A stretch of DNA of 64,000 nt from Craspedostauros australis (taxonomy: Eukaryota > Bacillariophyta > Bacillariophyceae > Mastogloiales > Achnanthaceae), in assembly GCA_026770025.1 (NCBI GenBank), contig JAMXDE010000048.1, positions 1 to 64,000 of the forward strand. Direction: 5' to 3'. This document shows positions 22,998 to 34,190 of the stretch, in pieces; the first letter of the stretch is position 1, and each line of letters begins with the position of its first letter. The notes under the pieces were generated by a model, which saw nothing but the letters and a program-made list of their open reading frames with translations, searched no databases and was not told where the DNA came from. A program made the position numbers and the translations under genes.

Positions 22998-23517
22998 TGT
23001 GATATTGGTTCCAGATGTCAGCACTGTGAGACCGGCGTGTGCAGTGGTGATATCGTGGGCTCTGGTTTGGAGGTAAATTGGTAATCGTTAGTTGTCGATT
23101 TAGTTGGTTTGCGTTGTTGAGTTGATTGAACTCTCGGTTTATGAGATGATGACGAGATGTTGTTCTGTCAGAATGCAAGTTGCAGGGTCAGCAGCATCTC
23201 CCGTGTAATTCGTCGTGATCATCATCCTCATTCGATTTGGGTCCTCGCAATACACCGTGTTGTACTTCATTTGGTCTTGGGTTGCGATGGCACTCCGAGG
23301 TCGTGCTCGGTTGGTCGATAGTTATCCAGATCCACGATCGATCCAGAATCTTCGCCGTGTTTTGATTGAACATAACACACAAGGAACATTGTTGAAAAAA
23401 TGGCGCGCATGGTTCCTGGAGTCGTGATTGATTTGAGTGAGGAACAAAATTCATTCACGACACAATTTGATCACTCTCAAGGTCACAAAGTATGCGTGTC
23501 ATTGGAATATTCCCACA
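22998..23517 (-). repeat. 5' LTR of the minus-strand copia element
   Basis: 520 bp, matching 16615-17134. Being on the Gag side of a minus-strand element it is the promoter-bearing LTR. No separate promoter motif was assigned. Confidence 0.92.
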
Positions 23518-24633
23518 CTGGATCGTCCGAATGAGTGTGATGCGCGAAAAATGGAACGGCACAGGCGGCCATACTCACCCGGGAGAGTCAACACGTCCAG
23601 AAGGGAAGACAAGAGAATCAAGTCGAAGTGCTCTCTCTTTACTATCCAGAGTCTCTCTAACTGACTGCATGCTCATACCAGAACATGGTATCCCAAAGTA
23701 CAAAAGGAGAAATCGAGTTGGATTTGCAGTGTTGCAGTCCTCGTTGTGGCCGATGCCGCTTGCTACATCCCATGCGTCGTCATGCTGCAGCCTGTTGTGT
23801 TGCTTTGCGTGTTGTGGTGCATCTTGCACTGATCTATAATACGTGTAACTCCCTTTGCGGCTCTATTGCACTGCCGTACTCGTGCTGTCATTCACGGTCA
23901 CAGCCACGATTGCTGCCGTCGTCACAGCCACTGTCATCGCGACATCGTCCAACACTTACGCACGGCGTGGCCTGGTGACATGCTCGTGCACTTACTCTGT
24001 AATGGGTGCGTTTCTCCTTTCTCTCGTCTCCCCCGAATGAGTGCCATGATCAATCACGCTCATCGCGTCAGCTTCATTCCGCGTGAACGAGTCATGCATC
24101 CTGAGTTCATGGTCGAGATAGCTTGCTGTGTCACCATCTTGTGCAAAGGCTCCGAACCATCGCAGACCAGGTTGTAGGTCTCTTGGAAGATGGGGTCGCA
24201 CTTGACTCGTCAGTTGCGGTTGCGGCTGTTGCTGTTTGCGTTGGCACATCGACGGCCGCGGGATTTGTTGCCTTCTTCCCTAGCACAGATGCGCTTGTAG
24301 ACGTATCCCAGATGTCCCTCCTTCTATCCATGCATGAAGGTTGGCATGCAGGACACCAGCTCAAAATCGAAGTTGGAGATTTTGATGAGATCATGTGGAT
24401 TCAAGTAGCAGATGAGGTACTTGGTGGAGCTCATGTTCCACATGTTCAAAAGGCGATCCCACTGGTCCGGTAGAAAGCCTGTTTGTAGTGTTGTTTGTTT
24501 TGTTGTCATGAATGATGTGTCCAGTGAGTGAATGAATGAGTGAGTGAGTGTGACATTACCATGCCACGTGCACATGATCACATACAGAATCAGCCTGCAA
24601 AAGCTGCACACACATCAACTTACCAATGCTGAA
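23518..24633. other. Intergenic, no gene recognised
   Basis: The left edge is the continuation of the target site into which the minus-strand copia element inserted. Several short open frames exist on both strands (for example 24123-24473), but none resembles a known family. Confidence 0.45.
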
Positions 24634-24950
24634 TGTTGGAAATCTGGGGTGGTGGTGATACTAGAAAGCAAATCGTTTGTTAGAATCTACTTCTCTGAAC
24701 TGTGAGCTCTTCATTGCTCTCAACTTCCAAAGTTTGATCTCCTCCTGAGATCTCTGTGGGTCCATCCATTGGTCCAGCATACATTCAATTTTCATTCATC
24801 TCGAATTCACCATGGACATGCATGCACCACCAAGTTCCCCATGTCCATGCACTCATCACACTTGTTGGAATGTGTTTACTCGGATGTGTATGCATCAGTC
24901 ACACTTGCGTGCCAGCAGGAATATTTGTTGGCGCAATCATGACCCAAAAT
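24634..24950 (-). repeat. LTR relic in reverse orientation
   Basis: From 24634 the plus strand reads TGTTGGAAATCTGGGG and, about 60 bp later, CTGAACTGTGAGCTC. This is the reverse complement of the shared LTR 3' end (GAGCTCACAGTTCTAAA ... CCCCGGATTTCCAACA). Similarity fades after roughly 100-300 bp and the other LTR end was not found, so this is a degraded, reversed member of the same LTR family. The right boundary is a guess. Confidence 0.55.
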
Positions 24951-26746
24951 TGATGACAGCACAATGATACTACCACGATACCATGAGGACACTACGATAC
25001 TACAATGCCAGGATACTGCAATACCAGCGGATACCACAGTATCCACCGCATGTGACATCACATCAAGGCCTTACCTACCAGGTCTACAGAGAATGAAATA
25101 TGTTTTAAATAATCCATCAGATTCCATCAATCATCAGATTCAACAAAACCTGAGAATGGAACAACGACGAGACAACGAGAGAACAACCAGATCAACAACA
25201 ACAGAGACAACACCAACGAGCAACAAGGAGAGCCATGTGCATGAAGGTGCAAGAGTATTGCACCAGCAACGACCGTGGAGAGGAGATGGATCAAGAGAGC
25301 ATCTTGATCATCTCATTCTGCATGCTCGCTCATCAACAATCGATAACAGTAACAGTAACAAGTAACGGAAACACTTACAGCCAAAGAGTGTGACTACTAC
25401 CAATTCTCCATGCGCGGAGCCTTCCAACACTCTCTCTCTCTCTCTCTCCATGTTATCAGTGCGCGATACTCTGTATTCGATACGTACTCAATCGTCCTGT
25501 CTCATATTGACCTACTGCTTCATGCGGAGTTTTCAATGTCTTGGTTGAACTCCTCCTTTACATATAGTTGAGATTCAACAAGGGACAGACTATTACCGGA
25601 CACGGTATCCACCTCTGACGGGAGAAATTCTTGTTTTGGCGCGAAATCTTCCGACTTGACTGACCACCAAATCTTTTCCCCCTTCTTTCTCTCCTCCATT
25701 CATGAGTCCATCATGACTCAAACATGACCGACCTGACTCACACCTCACCTTGGGACTATATGCTCCTCAGATCATTTCACTAGAACACATCTCGATTCCC
25801 TCCATGCTAATGACTACTGCACTATTGCTGTAGTCTTGACACATGTATCCAACCAGCTTCAACTCGAGCAATGGAATCTGAGAGTGAGCTCCAGCCACAG
25901 CCATTGCTGTATGACCATTTCAACTGAATTGTCATGACCTACACTGCAGTGTGTCTATGTGTGTGGAGAGCAAAGAACTGCAATAATTGCTTACCCTCAA
26001 GCACTGAACCAAGTACATCAGTGCAGGGTCCTATCAAGCTGTGTGACATCGTTTCTTCACCCTACTAACACCACTAAGCTAACTCATAATTATCAGACAA
26101 GGATTAGCTACAAAGCACTCATCTACTCATCATTACAGTAACACATCTACAATCCAGTACACCTCTCTTGAACTGCATTACACGGCTATCTCGAAGCTGG
26201 CAGATTCACAAGGCATCCTCCACCGATTCGCGTCGCCTAAGCCCGAATCCTAACTCATATCCATGATCTCCATGATGCCACAGTAATAGAATCTTTGGAT
26301 TCTGTTCTGATGTGGAGTCAGCTGTTGATGTGGGGACACATGACATCGTGTCAGTGCCAGCTGTCATTCCATACTCCTTCACATTCCATATTCCGTTGAT
26401 GATGTTGATGGGAGGCAAAGGTATTGTCATTTTGGGTATAGTTGTGAAATATTTCGACCTGAACTTGATGTCACTTGTTTCTGTCGAATGGATGGACAGA
26501 CCAAATATCTGATGCTCTCAGATAATGGTGTTCACCCATTGCCTTCCGAAATGGTGAACACATTGGCACGCGTAAATTCGTGATGTGATTCACTCAATCA
26601 CGCTTCATTGATGACATGAATGTTAGCGCCGTTTGCACAGAGAGTACAAGAGAATAATGGGTGAGTAATGCACATACACCTATGCACATTCCGACACACA
26701 AACAACACGAAAAAAGATGCAAAAGACTACTCTTTCCCATTCAGTG
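24951..26746. other. Intergenic, no gene recognised
   Basis: Holds a cluster of GATAC words at about 24965-25045 and a CT microsatellite at about 25430-25450. No open frame exceeds about 135 residues and none is recognisable. The right end is the target site of the plus-strand copia element. Confidence 0.5.
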
Positions 26747-27500
26747 TGTCAGGAATCGGGGGTACGCTTTTACCAAGATACCCATGATTGCCGCACCTCC
26801 CAATAATATCTTCACAACTCGACGAGGTCAACTTCGTTGGTAACACTCGGACCACCTTGCAGCCTGTCCCCCATCAACCCTCTGTTCATGAATGATATCA
26901 ACATCAGTCATGTCCCACCATGGAGCCTATCCATGTACCACCGCTGTGATGAGGGCGAACCTATGGGTCGACCTCTAGGGATGTATTCGCACATGAGCCA
27001 AGACTATGGGCGAAACTGTCGATATATATCAGACATGTCGATGCACATCGACGGACAAGGGATCGCTTCTTTGAGAAAGAGAAACGGAAGCGATGCCCCT
27101 ATCCGCTCAAGAGCACGATTGACGACGCGACATGGAACGAACATGACCGGTGAGTATGTGATGATGGCGCAGGAGGAATACTGAGGAACCGAAGGTCAAG
27201 TGGGATCGATCAGACTGAGACCCATGCTGAAGGTACCTGTGCGTCTATGAGAGATGCTGCTCGAATGTAGAAGATGCAATCACCACGGGAATGCATGATG
27301 AATCTGCAGAAGAGAGCATGAGAGCAAGCTGATGAAGCAGATGGAAGCAACCATGGACAAGTGCATGATCATGGTGAACTGCTACAGATTACACTTGCTG
27401 CTGAATTGGAATTGGAGAGTCAAGGAGTTTGTTCTCACAGTTCTAAATTGGTACAGATTGATAACAGATTAATCTACTACCTAACCCCGGATTTCCAACA
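26747..27500 (+). repeat. 5' LTR of the plus-strand copia element
   Basis: 754 bp from TGTCAGGAATCGGGGG to CCGGATTTCCAACA. It shares end sequences and the GATTGCCGCACCTCCCA word with the solo LTRs at 11811 and 39146. A 115-codon open frame inside it (26837-27184) has no recognisable product. Confidence 0.95.
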
Positions 27501-27582
27501 CGTTTCGAAACGTTACGATTGAAATCCAACGTTTCCATCACCCACCAACACAGCAACGAACATCACCACCACTACTTCGACC

Positions 27583-30500
27583 ATGAGCTCCCATCTCTTC
27601 AAGTCTGATCGCGTTGTCGTCTTCGACGGCAAGCGTTCCAGTTGGAAAGGCTGGAGTATCAAGTTCATCACCCGCGCCACGCGCAAGGGGCTCGAGGATT
27701 TTTACCTCATGGACTTCGATGACGTAGTGGTGAAGCCAGCACCGTTCAGCTCAGACCCTTTGGCTCCCGTTCCTAAAACGGAGGAAGGCGCGAGTGAACC
27801 GAAGAAATTATCCTCCCTGACCCGTGCGGAAAAGGCAGAATACAAGAAGATGCTGGCTAAGTATGCGTTCGAAGAACTGACCGTGGCTATCAACCACGAA
27901 ACTACGGAAGGCGATGTCGCCTTCATGGCTGTGGTGGGGACTAAGGGCAGTCTCACTGAGAGTGGAGACCCGCGCAAGGCGTGGAAGGCTCTTGAGCGCA
28001 TCTACGAGCAACGAACCGCGCCTATGAAGGCAAAGTTGTTGGCTCAACTCAATGGGATGCGATTGAAGAAAGGCGAAAACCCAGACACGTTCCTCACCGA
28101 AATGGAAGTGCTGCGTAATCGTCTCGGTAACGCTGGTATCAACATGGATATGCAGCAGTACCACATGCTCGTGCTCAACGCCCTTGGCAAGGAGTACGAA
28201 ATGGATGTGAAGATCATAGAACTCAGATTCCTCGGAAAGGAAGAGACCATGACCATCGAAGACATCCGCGAGACCATGAGCGCCACCTACGACGGCCGCA
28301 ACATCAAAGGAGGCAACTCCAATCGCGGCGGCAACAACAGCAAGGAGGAGATGACACTCGCAGCCATTGGGAGCTTCAAGGGCAACTGTCGCAACTGTGG
28401 CGCCTACGGCCACAAGAAGGCCGACTGTCGCTCTGCAGCCAAGAAGGGCAACGGCAAGAACAAGCCGAAGGGCCAAGGCAACGGCGGAGGCAAACCCAAA
28501 TTCAACGGGGAATGCAACTACTGCGGCAAGAAGGGGCACAAGATCGTGCAGTGCTTCAAGCTCAGGGCCGCTATGAAGGAATCAGACTCTGCCAACGTCG
28601 CTACCGACGGGATGGATGGAGTCGACGACGTCGCACTCACCGCATCAGATGATATGATGTGTGTGTTCATCAACGAAGACGCGAGCGAAGAGGAAAGTGT
28701 GACCAGCGAAAAACTCAACAAAATCACCGAATTCGCGAACCAAGACAGAAATGTGACCACACAGGACCGTGTGTTTTTACACGATGATGATGTGATGATG
28801 GACGACATGGCGTTCGTCACGATCGACGTCGACGGAACCGCCAGCTTCGAAAGCGGAACACCCAACGCGGAGAGAGCGTGGACTACCGAGGATATGGCCA
28901 AGCACTCTCCACGAGAGTACGGTTACTACGGGCCTCCTATCAATGACGAGGAGATGATCAAAGACGAGCTCTTTTCATCCGACGCAGAAGCCGAGGATCC
29001 CGACGATGTGGTCACAGAATACCACGAGGGAACGACAGATGAGGAGGACGCAGACGTAACGGAGATGGCGATGACAGGAGTCGACAACGACAACATCGAC
29101 CGCGCCATCAACGAACCAGTCTATAGTCTCCCATCCCGTCCAAGCGCACTCGACGACATGATCGAGCAATCATCGCGTCGCGACATGAACAACGGATGGT
29201 GTCCGTTGTGCCTCAAGCGCGGGCCTCTCTACGCATGGTGCGTGGACTGCCCGAACATTCCTTTCTTCATCCAGCTCGCCAACGAGCCAAGAGGTGCCGT
29301 GCCTAGAAACGAAGGCGAAAGGATGGTGCGCAGAGAGGTGCTAGATGAGACGAGCGGATTGTTATTCGTGACCGCCCGATGCTCGCTGAGCAACGTCCTT
29401 TCACCAAACGACGTCCGGTCCGAACTCTCCCTCATCTGCATCGATGCAGTGCATAACATTGCAACCCTCAGACTGACGGGGGTGGAGCCACGCTCCCTGT
29501 ACTATCTGATGCACCAAATCGGAGTGCGAGGCGCACTTGACATCTGCGTGAATGCATACCGGATGAACGGAATGCTGGAGAGCGTTCGCCTTCAGCCAAT
29601 TCAACAGGCGCTGATCGGAGCGATGAGCAGCACCGCATCGGAGCAGCTGATGTGGATGCACCATCCGAGCATCAATGGCGTCCGTGATTATCGCACCCAC
29701 TGCGAGTTACCACTGTACAGTGATGCCAACGGCCACGAAATGGCAATGGTGATCGGCGACTTGGACGACGTCGATACGCGCAAGTCGACCATCGCACCCG
29801 ACCGCCACGAGGCCAACACCTGGTTGGGAGATTCCGGCGCCTCCTGTCACCTCACGAACAACGACGAGGGCATGATCAACGTGCGCACAGCGAATCACTC
29901 CATCAAGGTAGGCAGCGGTCGATACCTCAGGGCAACCAAGGTGGGGGACAAGCGGATGAAGGTCATGCAGAAGAATGGCGATACCGCAATCATCCTCCTC
30001 AAGTCGGTGAAGTACGTGCCTGAGCTATGGGTCAACCTCTTGAGCATCAACAAAGCTCTCGAAAACGGTTTCGATATCAGCAACCGAGGTGTGATTATGT
30101 CCTTGGAGAAGAAGGGACAACGCATTCGCTTCGATCGCATCATGGCGACGCACAGCGGATTTGTGAGTGGCGTGAACATGATAGCCGCCCCTGCACACGA
30201 CGATCAAGCCAACGTCGGGGTGTCGACGAAGAAACCGATCGACATCAACAAAATTCATAAAATGTTAGGCCATGTTGACACTTACACCATCTCTCGCACT
30301 GCGGGACGATACGGATGGAATGTCACAGGAAAGCTGAACGCTTGTGTGGATTGCGCGATCGGCAAATCGCGACAAAGAGGATTGACGAAGACTCTACAGC
30401 CAAGAGCAAAGAAAGTCGGAGAGCGACTGTTCATGGACACATCGAGTGTTCAGACGTACAGTTTCGGCCGAGGCAAATACTGGCTTCTGGTTATCGATGA

Positions 30501-33351
30501 CTACAGCGATTACTGCTGGAGTTTCTTTGTGAAAGAAAAGAGCGACGTCGGATCCAAGATGGTGGGGTTATTACGGTGGCTTCAGGCGAATCAGGAAGTG
30601 AGCGTGAAAAATGTGAGATGTGACAACGCGGGAGAAAATTACTCCTCGGAGAAGCAACTACTTAACGCTGGATTCGGACCGACTTTCGAGTACACCGCCG
30701 CGGCCACTCCCCAACAAAATGGTCGCGTGGAGCGAAAATTCGCTGTACTATACGGAAAGGTGAGAGCTATGCTGAATCAGACGCATCTACCGAAGAGCTC
30801 TCGAAGTAAGCTGTGGGCAGAAGCAGCTCGCACAGCCACGCAATTGGAGAACATCATCGGAACAAAGACAAGAGAACCAGCGTGCATCCTATTCAACGAA
30901 CAGATCCCCACCTACGTAGATGGACTGCGTACATTCGGGGAAATAGGTATGGTCCACATCGGAGGACGAACAATCAAGGCGAAGCTGGACAGCAGATCCA
31001 AACCGGCTATGTTCGTCGGATACGGCCAATCGCATGCTAGTGGTGTGTACCGGATGATGAATCTAGCTACAACGAGAATCCTAATCACGAGAGACGTGAC
31101 ATGGATGAACCAGTCATATGGGCAGTTCAAGGGTATTGCGAACGCCAACAGGTCAGTACTAATAGACCTGGAAGATGACGACTCTACATCGGAGATACCT
31201 TCCCCGAACAATAGAGTAACTTGGGAGCGACGTGAGGACACCATCAAGGGAATGGAGACCGACGACGCAGATCAGAGCAGAGGAGCCGGAATTGATGTAG
31301 ATACAGAAGACGCTGCTCAAGGGCAAGATGACTTGCTCCCCACCCAAGGGGATGATGATTCGTACGATGATAACGACGATGAATCCGGAAGGGACGACGA
31401 GAAGGGACCATACGATCAAGACGAGGTCCCAGTCGCAACACCTGTTAGAGGCATGCCAAGGATGCTGAAGGCTCTCGCGGGGTTCAACAATTCACCCATT
31501 CCAATGGAGGAACGAGACCTAGGATCCAGTGGAGAGTCAGAATCAGATGAAGGAGAGAACGAGACTACTCCAACAACGACTACCACACCATTGGCAACAT
31601 CAGGACAGAATTTCCACACGAATTGGTCAACATTCAACAGAGACGTCGCAGGTATGATGATAGATACTACTCATGGTAAGATGAGACTCGACGACTTCAT
31701 CACTGCGAGCCAAGGATTGGACCAACGATCACTCGAAGAAGGGTACGAGCAAGCTAATGTCGCAATGATGCTAGACCCAACCACATTCGAGGAGTGCTGG
31801 GATCATGCAGATCCTGAGAAGAGAACGAAATGGCGGGAGGCCATCAACAAGGAGTTCAACGATATGACCAGAAGAGGAGTATGGGAGAAGATCAAGATGA
31901 ACCAAATGCCGAAGGATCGGCGATGCGTGAAGACCAAATGGGTGTTCAAGGAGAAGAGGAATGGTGTATTCCGTGCAAGACTCGTCGCATGCGGATACTC
32001 GCAGATTGCAGGGGTTGACTTCTCAGCACACCACGCACCAGTGATACACGACGCAACCTACCGCGTCATGCTCACAATGAAGATGTTGCTACACTTGGAC
32101 AGCATCATTATCGACTTTGAGACAGCATTCTTACATGGAGAGCTGGAGGAGGAGATCTACATGCGATGCCCCAAGGGTATGAAGCATGAAGCCGACGAAT
32201 GCCTGTTGCTCAAGAAGACGATCTATGGACTCGTGCAGAGTGCCAGACAATGGAACAAGAAGCTGGTCGACATCCTACTCAAATTGGGGTTTAGACAAAG
32301 CGCTGTGGATCCATGCCTTCTGATTCGGAATCAGGAAGGGAGCCTACTGCTGATCGGGACCTATGTTGACGATTGCTTATGCATCGGAGAGGAACAGGAA
32401 CTGAAGAAGCTAGTGAGGGATATCAAGGCAGAGCGGTTCGGAATCAAGGTGGAAGAGGATCTCGAAGACTATCTCAGTTGCAAGATCATATTCAACCACG
32501 ACCATACGAACTGCTGGGTGAACCAACCGCACATCATCAAGAACATTACTGACACATTCAAGGACGACGTGATGAAGCTACAGCGGTACGGTACACCAGG
32601 GACACCAGGGCAAGGCATACAAAGGGACAGCGACTCGCCCAAGGTGGACAAGGATCGGCACAGTAGGTACCGAAGTGGAGTAGGTATGCTACTATACTTG
32701 GTGAAACACTCCCGGCCCGACATCGCCAACGCAGTACGCGAACTGACCAAGGTGTTGGATGGACCAACAGCCGTAGCATACAAGGAAATGCTAAGGGTCA
32801 TGAAGTTCGTGTCGGACACGAGAGAATATGGACTAAGGATGAAGCCGGATCCATTAGAGAACGATGCATGGAAGATTGTCGTATACACCGACAGCGAATT
32901 CGCTGGCGACAAGGACAACCGCATCAGCGTAGGAGGACACATCGTGCTACTACAAGGAGTGCCAATCATCTGGAGATCGAAGGCACAACGCAGCGTGACA
33001 CTGAGCTCAACGGAAGCAGAGTACGTTGCACTATTGGAGGCCGGAAAGGAGATCCGCTTCCTCACCCAACTGATGAGAGACATCGGGTTGGAGATGCACA
33101 GACCAGCAGACGTAATGGTTGACAACGTGGGAGCAATCTTCATCGCTTCCAACCCATCCACATCCGCCCGAACCAGACACATCGACATACGACATCACTT
33201 CATTCGAGAACTGATTGCGAACAGAGAGGCTAGAGCCCGGTTCGTACGTTCAGAAGACAACATCGCAGACGGATTCACCAAGAATACGAAGAAGGAGATC
33301 TACGACAGACACAAGGGCGACATCATCCAACCAAGATCAGCACTGGACTAA
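27583..33351 (+). CDS. Copia Gag-Pol polyprotein
   Basis: One frame of 1922 residues. Residues 1-260 resemble a copia Gag (UBN2-type, starting with a FDGKRSSWKGWSIKF segment). Two CCHC zinc knuckles follow, CRNCGAYGHKKADC near 267 and CNYCGKKGHKIVQC near 310. A long acidic linker and a further region with CPLC...CVDC near 540-560 precede the protease (LGDSGASCHL, about 747). Then come a GAG-pre-integrase zinc motif, an integrase core (MDTSS near 950, CDNAGENY, PQQNGRVERK), a reverse transcriptase (FLHGELEEEIYMRCPKG, and GTYVDDCLC near 1592) and an RNase H (YTDSEFAGD, SSTEAEYVAL, RTRHIDIRHHFI). The integrase-RT order fixes it as Ty1/copia. It serves the element's own replication. Confidence 0.94.
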   Translation: MSSHLFKSDRVVVFDGKRSSWKGWSIKFITRATRKGLEDFYLMDFDDVVVKPAPFSSDPLAPVPKTEEGASEPKKLSSLTRAEKAEYKKMLAKYAFEELTVAINHETTEGDVAFMAVVGTKGSLTESGDPRKAWKALERIYEQRTAPMKAKLLAQLNGMRLKKGENPDTFLTEMEVLRNRLGNAGINMDMQQYHMLVLNALGKEYEMDVKIIELRFLGKEETMTIEDIRETMSATYDGRNIKGGNSNRGGNNSKEEMTLAAIGSFKGNCRNCGAYGHKKADCRSAAKKGNGKNKPKGQGNGGGKPKFNGECNYCGKKGHKIVQCFKLRAAMKESDSANVATDGMDGVDDVALTASDDMMCVFINEDASEEESVTSEKLNKITEFANQDRNVTTQDRVFLHDDDVMMDDMAFVTIDVDGTASFESGTPNAERAWTTEDMAKHSPREYGYYGPPINDEEMIKDELFSSDAEAEDPDDVVTEYHEGTTDEEDADVTEMAMTGVDNDNIDRAINEPVYSLPSRPSALDDMIEQSSRRDMNNGWCPLCLKRGPLYAWCVDCPNIPFFIQLANEPRGAVPRNEGERMVRREVLDETSGLLFVTARCSLSNVLSPNDVRSELSLICIDAVHNIATLRLTGVEPRSLYYLMHQIGVRGALDICVNAYRMNGMLESVRLQPIQQALIGAMSSTASEQLMWMHHPSINGVRDYRTHCELPLYSDANGHEMAMVIGDLDDVDTRKSTIAPDRHEANTWLGDSGASCHLTNNDEGMINVRTANHSIKVGSGRYLRATKVGDKRMKVMQKNGDTAIILLKSVKYVPELWVNLLSINKALENGFDISNRGVIMSLEKKGQRIRFDRIMATHSGFVSGVNMIAAPAHDDQANVGVSTKKPIDINKIHKMLGHVDTYTISRTAGRYGWNVTGKLNACVDCAIGKSRQRGLTKTLQPRAKKVGERLFMDTSSVQTYSFGRGKYWLLVIDDYSDYCWSFFVKEKSDVGSKMVGLLRWLQANQEVSVKNVRCDNAGENYSSEKQLLNAGFGPTFEYTAAATPQQNGRVERKFAVLYGKVRAMLNQTHLPKSSRSKLWAEAARTATQLENIIGTKTREPACILFNEQIPTYVDGLRTFGEIGMVHIGGRTIKAKLDSRSKPAMFVGYGQSHASGVYRMMNLATTRILITRDVTWMNQSYGQFKGIANANRSVLIDLEDDDSTSEIPSPNNRVTWERREDTIKGMETDDADQSRGAGIDVDTEDAAQGQDDLLPTQGDDDSYDDNDDESGRDDEKGPYDQDEVPVATPVRGMPRMLKALAGFNNSPIPMEERDLGSSGESESDEGENETTPTTTTTPLATSGQNFHTNWSTFNRDVAGMMIDTTHGKMRLDDFITASQGLDQRSLEEGYEQANVAMMLDPTTFEECWDHADPEKRTKWREAINKEFNDMTRRGVWEKIKMNQMPKDRRCVKTKWVFKEKRNGVFRARLVACGYSQIAGVDFSAHHAPVIHDATYRVMLTMKMLLHLDSIIIDFETAFLHGELEEEIYMRCPKGMKHEADECLLLKKTIYGLVQSARQWNKKLVDILLKLGFRQSAVDPCLLIRNQEGSLLLIGTYVDDCLCIGEEQELKKLVRDIKAERFGIKVEEDLEDYLSCKIIFNHDHTNCWVNQPHIIKNITDTFKDDVMKLQRYGTPGTPGQGIQRDSDSPKVDKDRHSRYRSGVGMLLYLVKHSRPDIANAVRELTKVLDGPTAVAYKEMLRVMKFVSDTREYGLRMKPDPLENDAWKIVVYTDSEFAGDKDNRISVGGHIVLLQGVPIIWRSKAQRSVTLSSTEAEYVALLEAGKEIRFLTQLMRDIGLEMHRPADVMVDNVGAIFIASNPSTSARTRHIDIRHHFIRELIANREARARFVRSEDNIADGFTKNTKKEIYDRHKGDIIQPRSALD

Positions 33352-33436
33352 TAGAACAGTAAGTGGGATGGTGGTGATGAAGGGCAAGGGAGAGCAGAGT
33401 CAAGAATGATATATTGTCGATGCGACAATGGAAGGG

Positions 33437-34190
33437 TGTCAGGAATCGGGGGTACGCTTTTACCAAGATACCCATGATTGCCGCACCTCCCAATAATATC
33501 TTCACAACTCGACGAGGTCAACTTCGTTGGTAACACTCGGACCACCTTGCAGCCTGTCCCCCATCAACCCTCTGTTCATGAATGATATCAACATCAGTCA
33601 TGTCCCACCATGGAGCCTATCCATGTACCACCGCTGTGATGAGGGCGAACCTATGGGTCGACCTCTAGGGATGTATTCGCACATGAGCCAAGACTATGGG
33701 CGAAACTGTCGATATATATCAGACATGTCGATGCACATCGACGGACAAGGGATCGCTTCTTTGAGAAAGAGAAACGGAAGCGATGCCCCTATCCGCTCAA
33801 GAGCACGATTGACGACGCGACATGGAACGAACATGACCGGTGAGTATGTGATGATGGCGCAGGAGGAATACTGAGGAACCGAAGGTCAAGTGGGATCGAT
33901 CAGACTGAGACCCATGCTGAAGGTACCTGTGCGTCTATGAGAGATGCTGCTCGAATGTAGAAGATGCAATCACCACGGGAATGCATGATGAATCTGCAGA
34001 AGAGAGCATGAGAGCAAGCTGATGAAGCAGATGGAAGCAACCATGGACAAGTGCATGATCATGGTGAACTGCTACAGATTACACTTGCTGCTGAATTGGA
34101 ATTGGAGAGTCAAGGAGTTTGTTCTCACAGTTCTAAATTGGTACAGATTGATAACAGATTAATCTACTACCTAACCCCGGATTTCCAACA
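33437..34190 (+). repeat. 3' LTR of the plus-strand copia element
   Basis: 754 bp matching 26747-27500. It is preceded by a short purine tract (GGAAGGG) that may be the polypurine primer site. Confidence 0.95.

Larger units (their letters stand above)
16615..23517 (-). mobile_element. Whole-looking Ty1/copia (CoDi-like) retroelement
   Basis: A 6.9-kb element on the minus strand, bounded by two 520-bp LTRs that match by eye along their whole length and run from TG to CA. A 5-bp direct repeat CTGGA flanks it (16610-16614 and 23518-23522), as expected for a copia insertion. Inside are a Gag frame and a Pol frame in the order Gag, protease, integrase, reverse transcriptase, RNase H. Identical LTRs and long open frames mean a recent insertion. 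It looks whole. Confidence 0.93.
26747..34190 (+). mobile_element. Whole-looking Ty1/copia retroelement
   Basis: A 7.4-kb element on the plus strand with 754-bp LTRs at both ends that match by eye, and a single Gag-Pol frame of 1922 codons between them. A direct repeat TCAGTG flanks it (26741-26746 and 34191-34196). Copia normally makes 5-bp duplications, so the sixth base may belong to the LTR edge. Identical LTRs and an open polyprotein indicate a very recent insertion. It looks whole. Confidence 0.95.

Noticed and set aside
26837-27184. 115-codon frame inside the 754-bp LTR, identical in both LTRs
   Set aside because: Identity follows from LTR identity. No domain is seen and the related solo LTRs do not preserve it.
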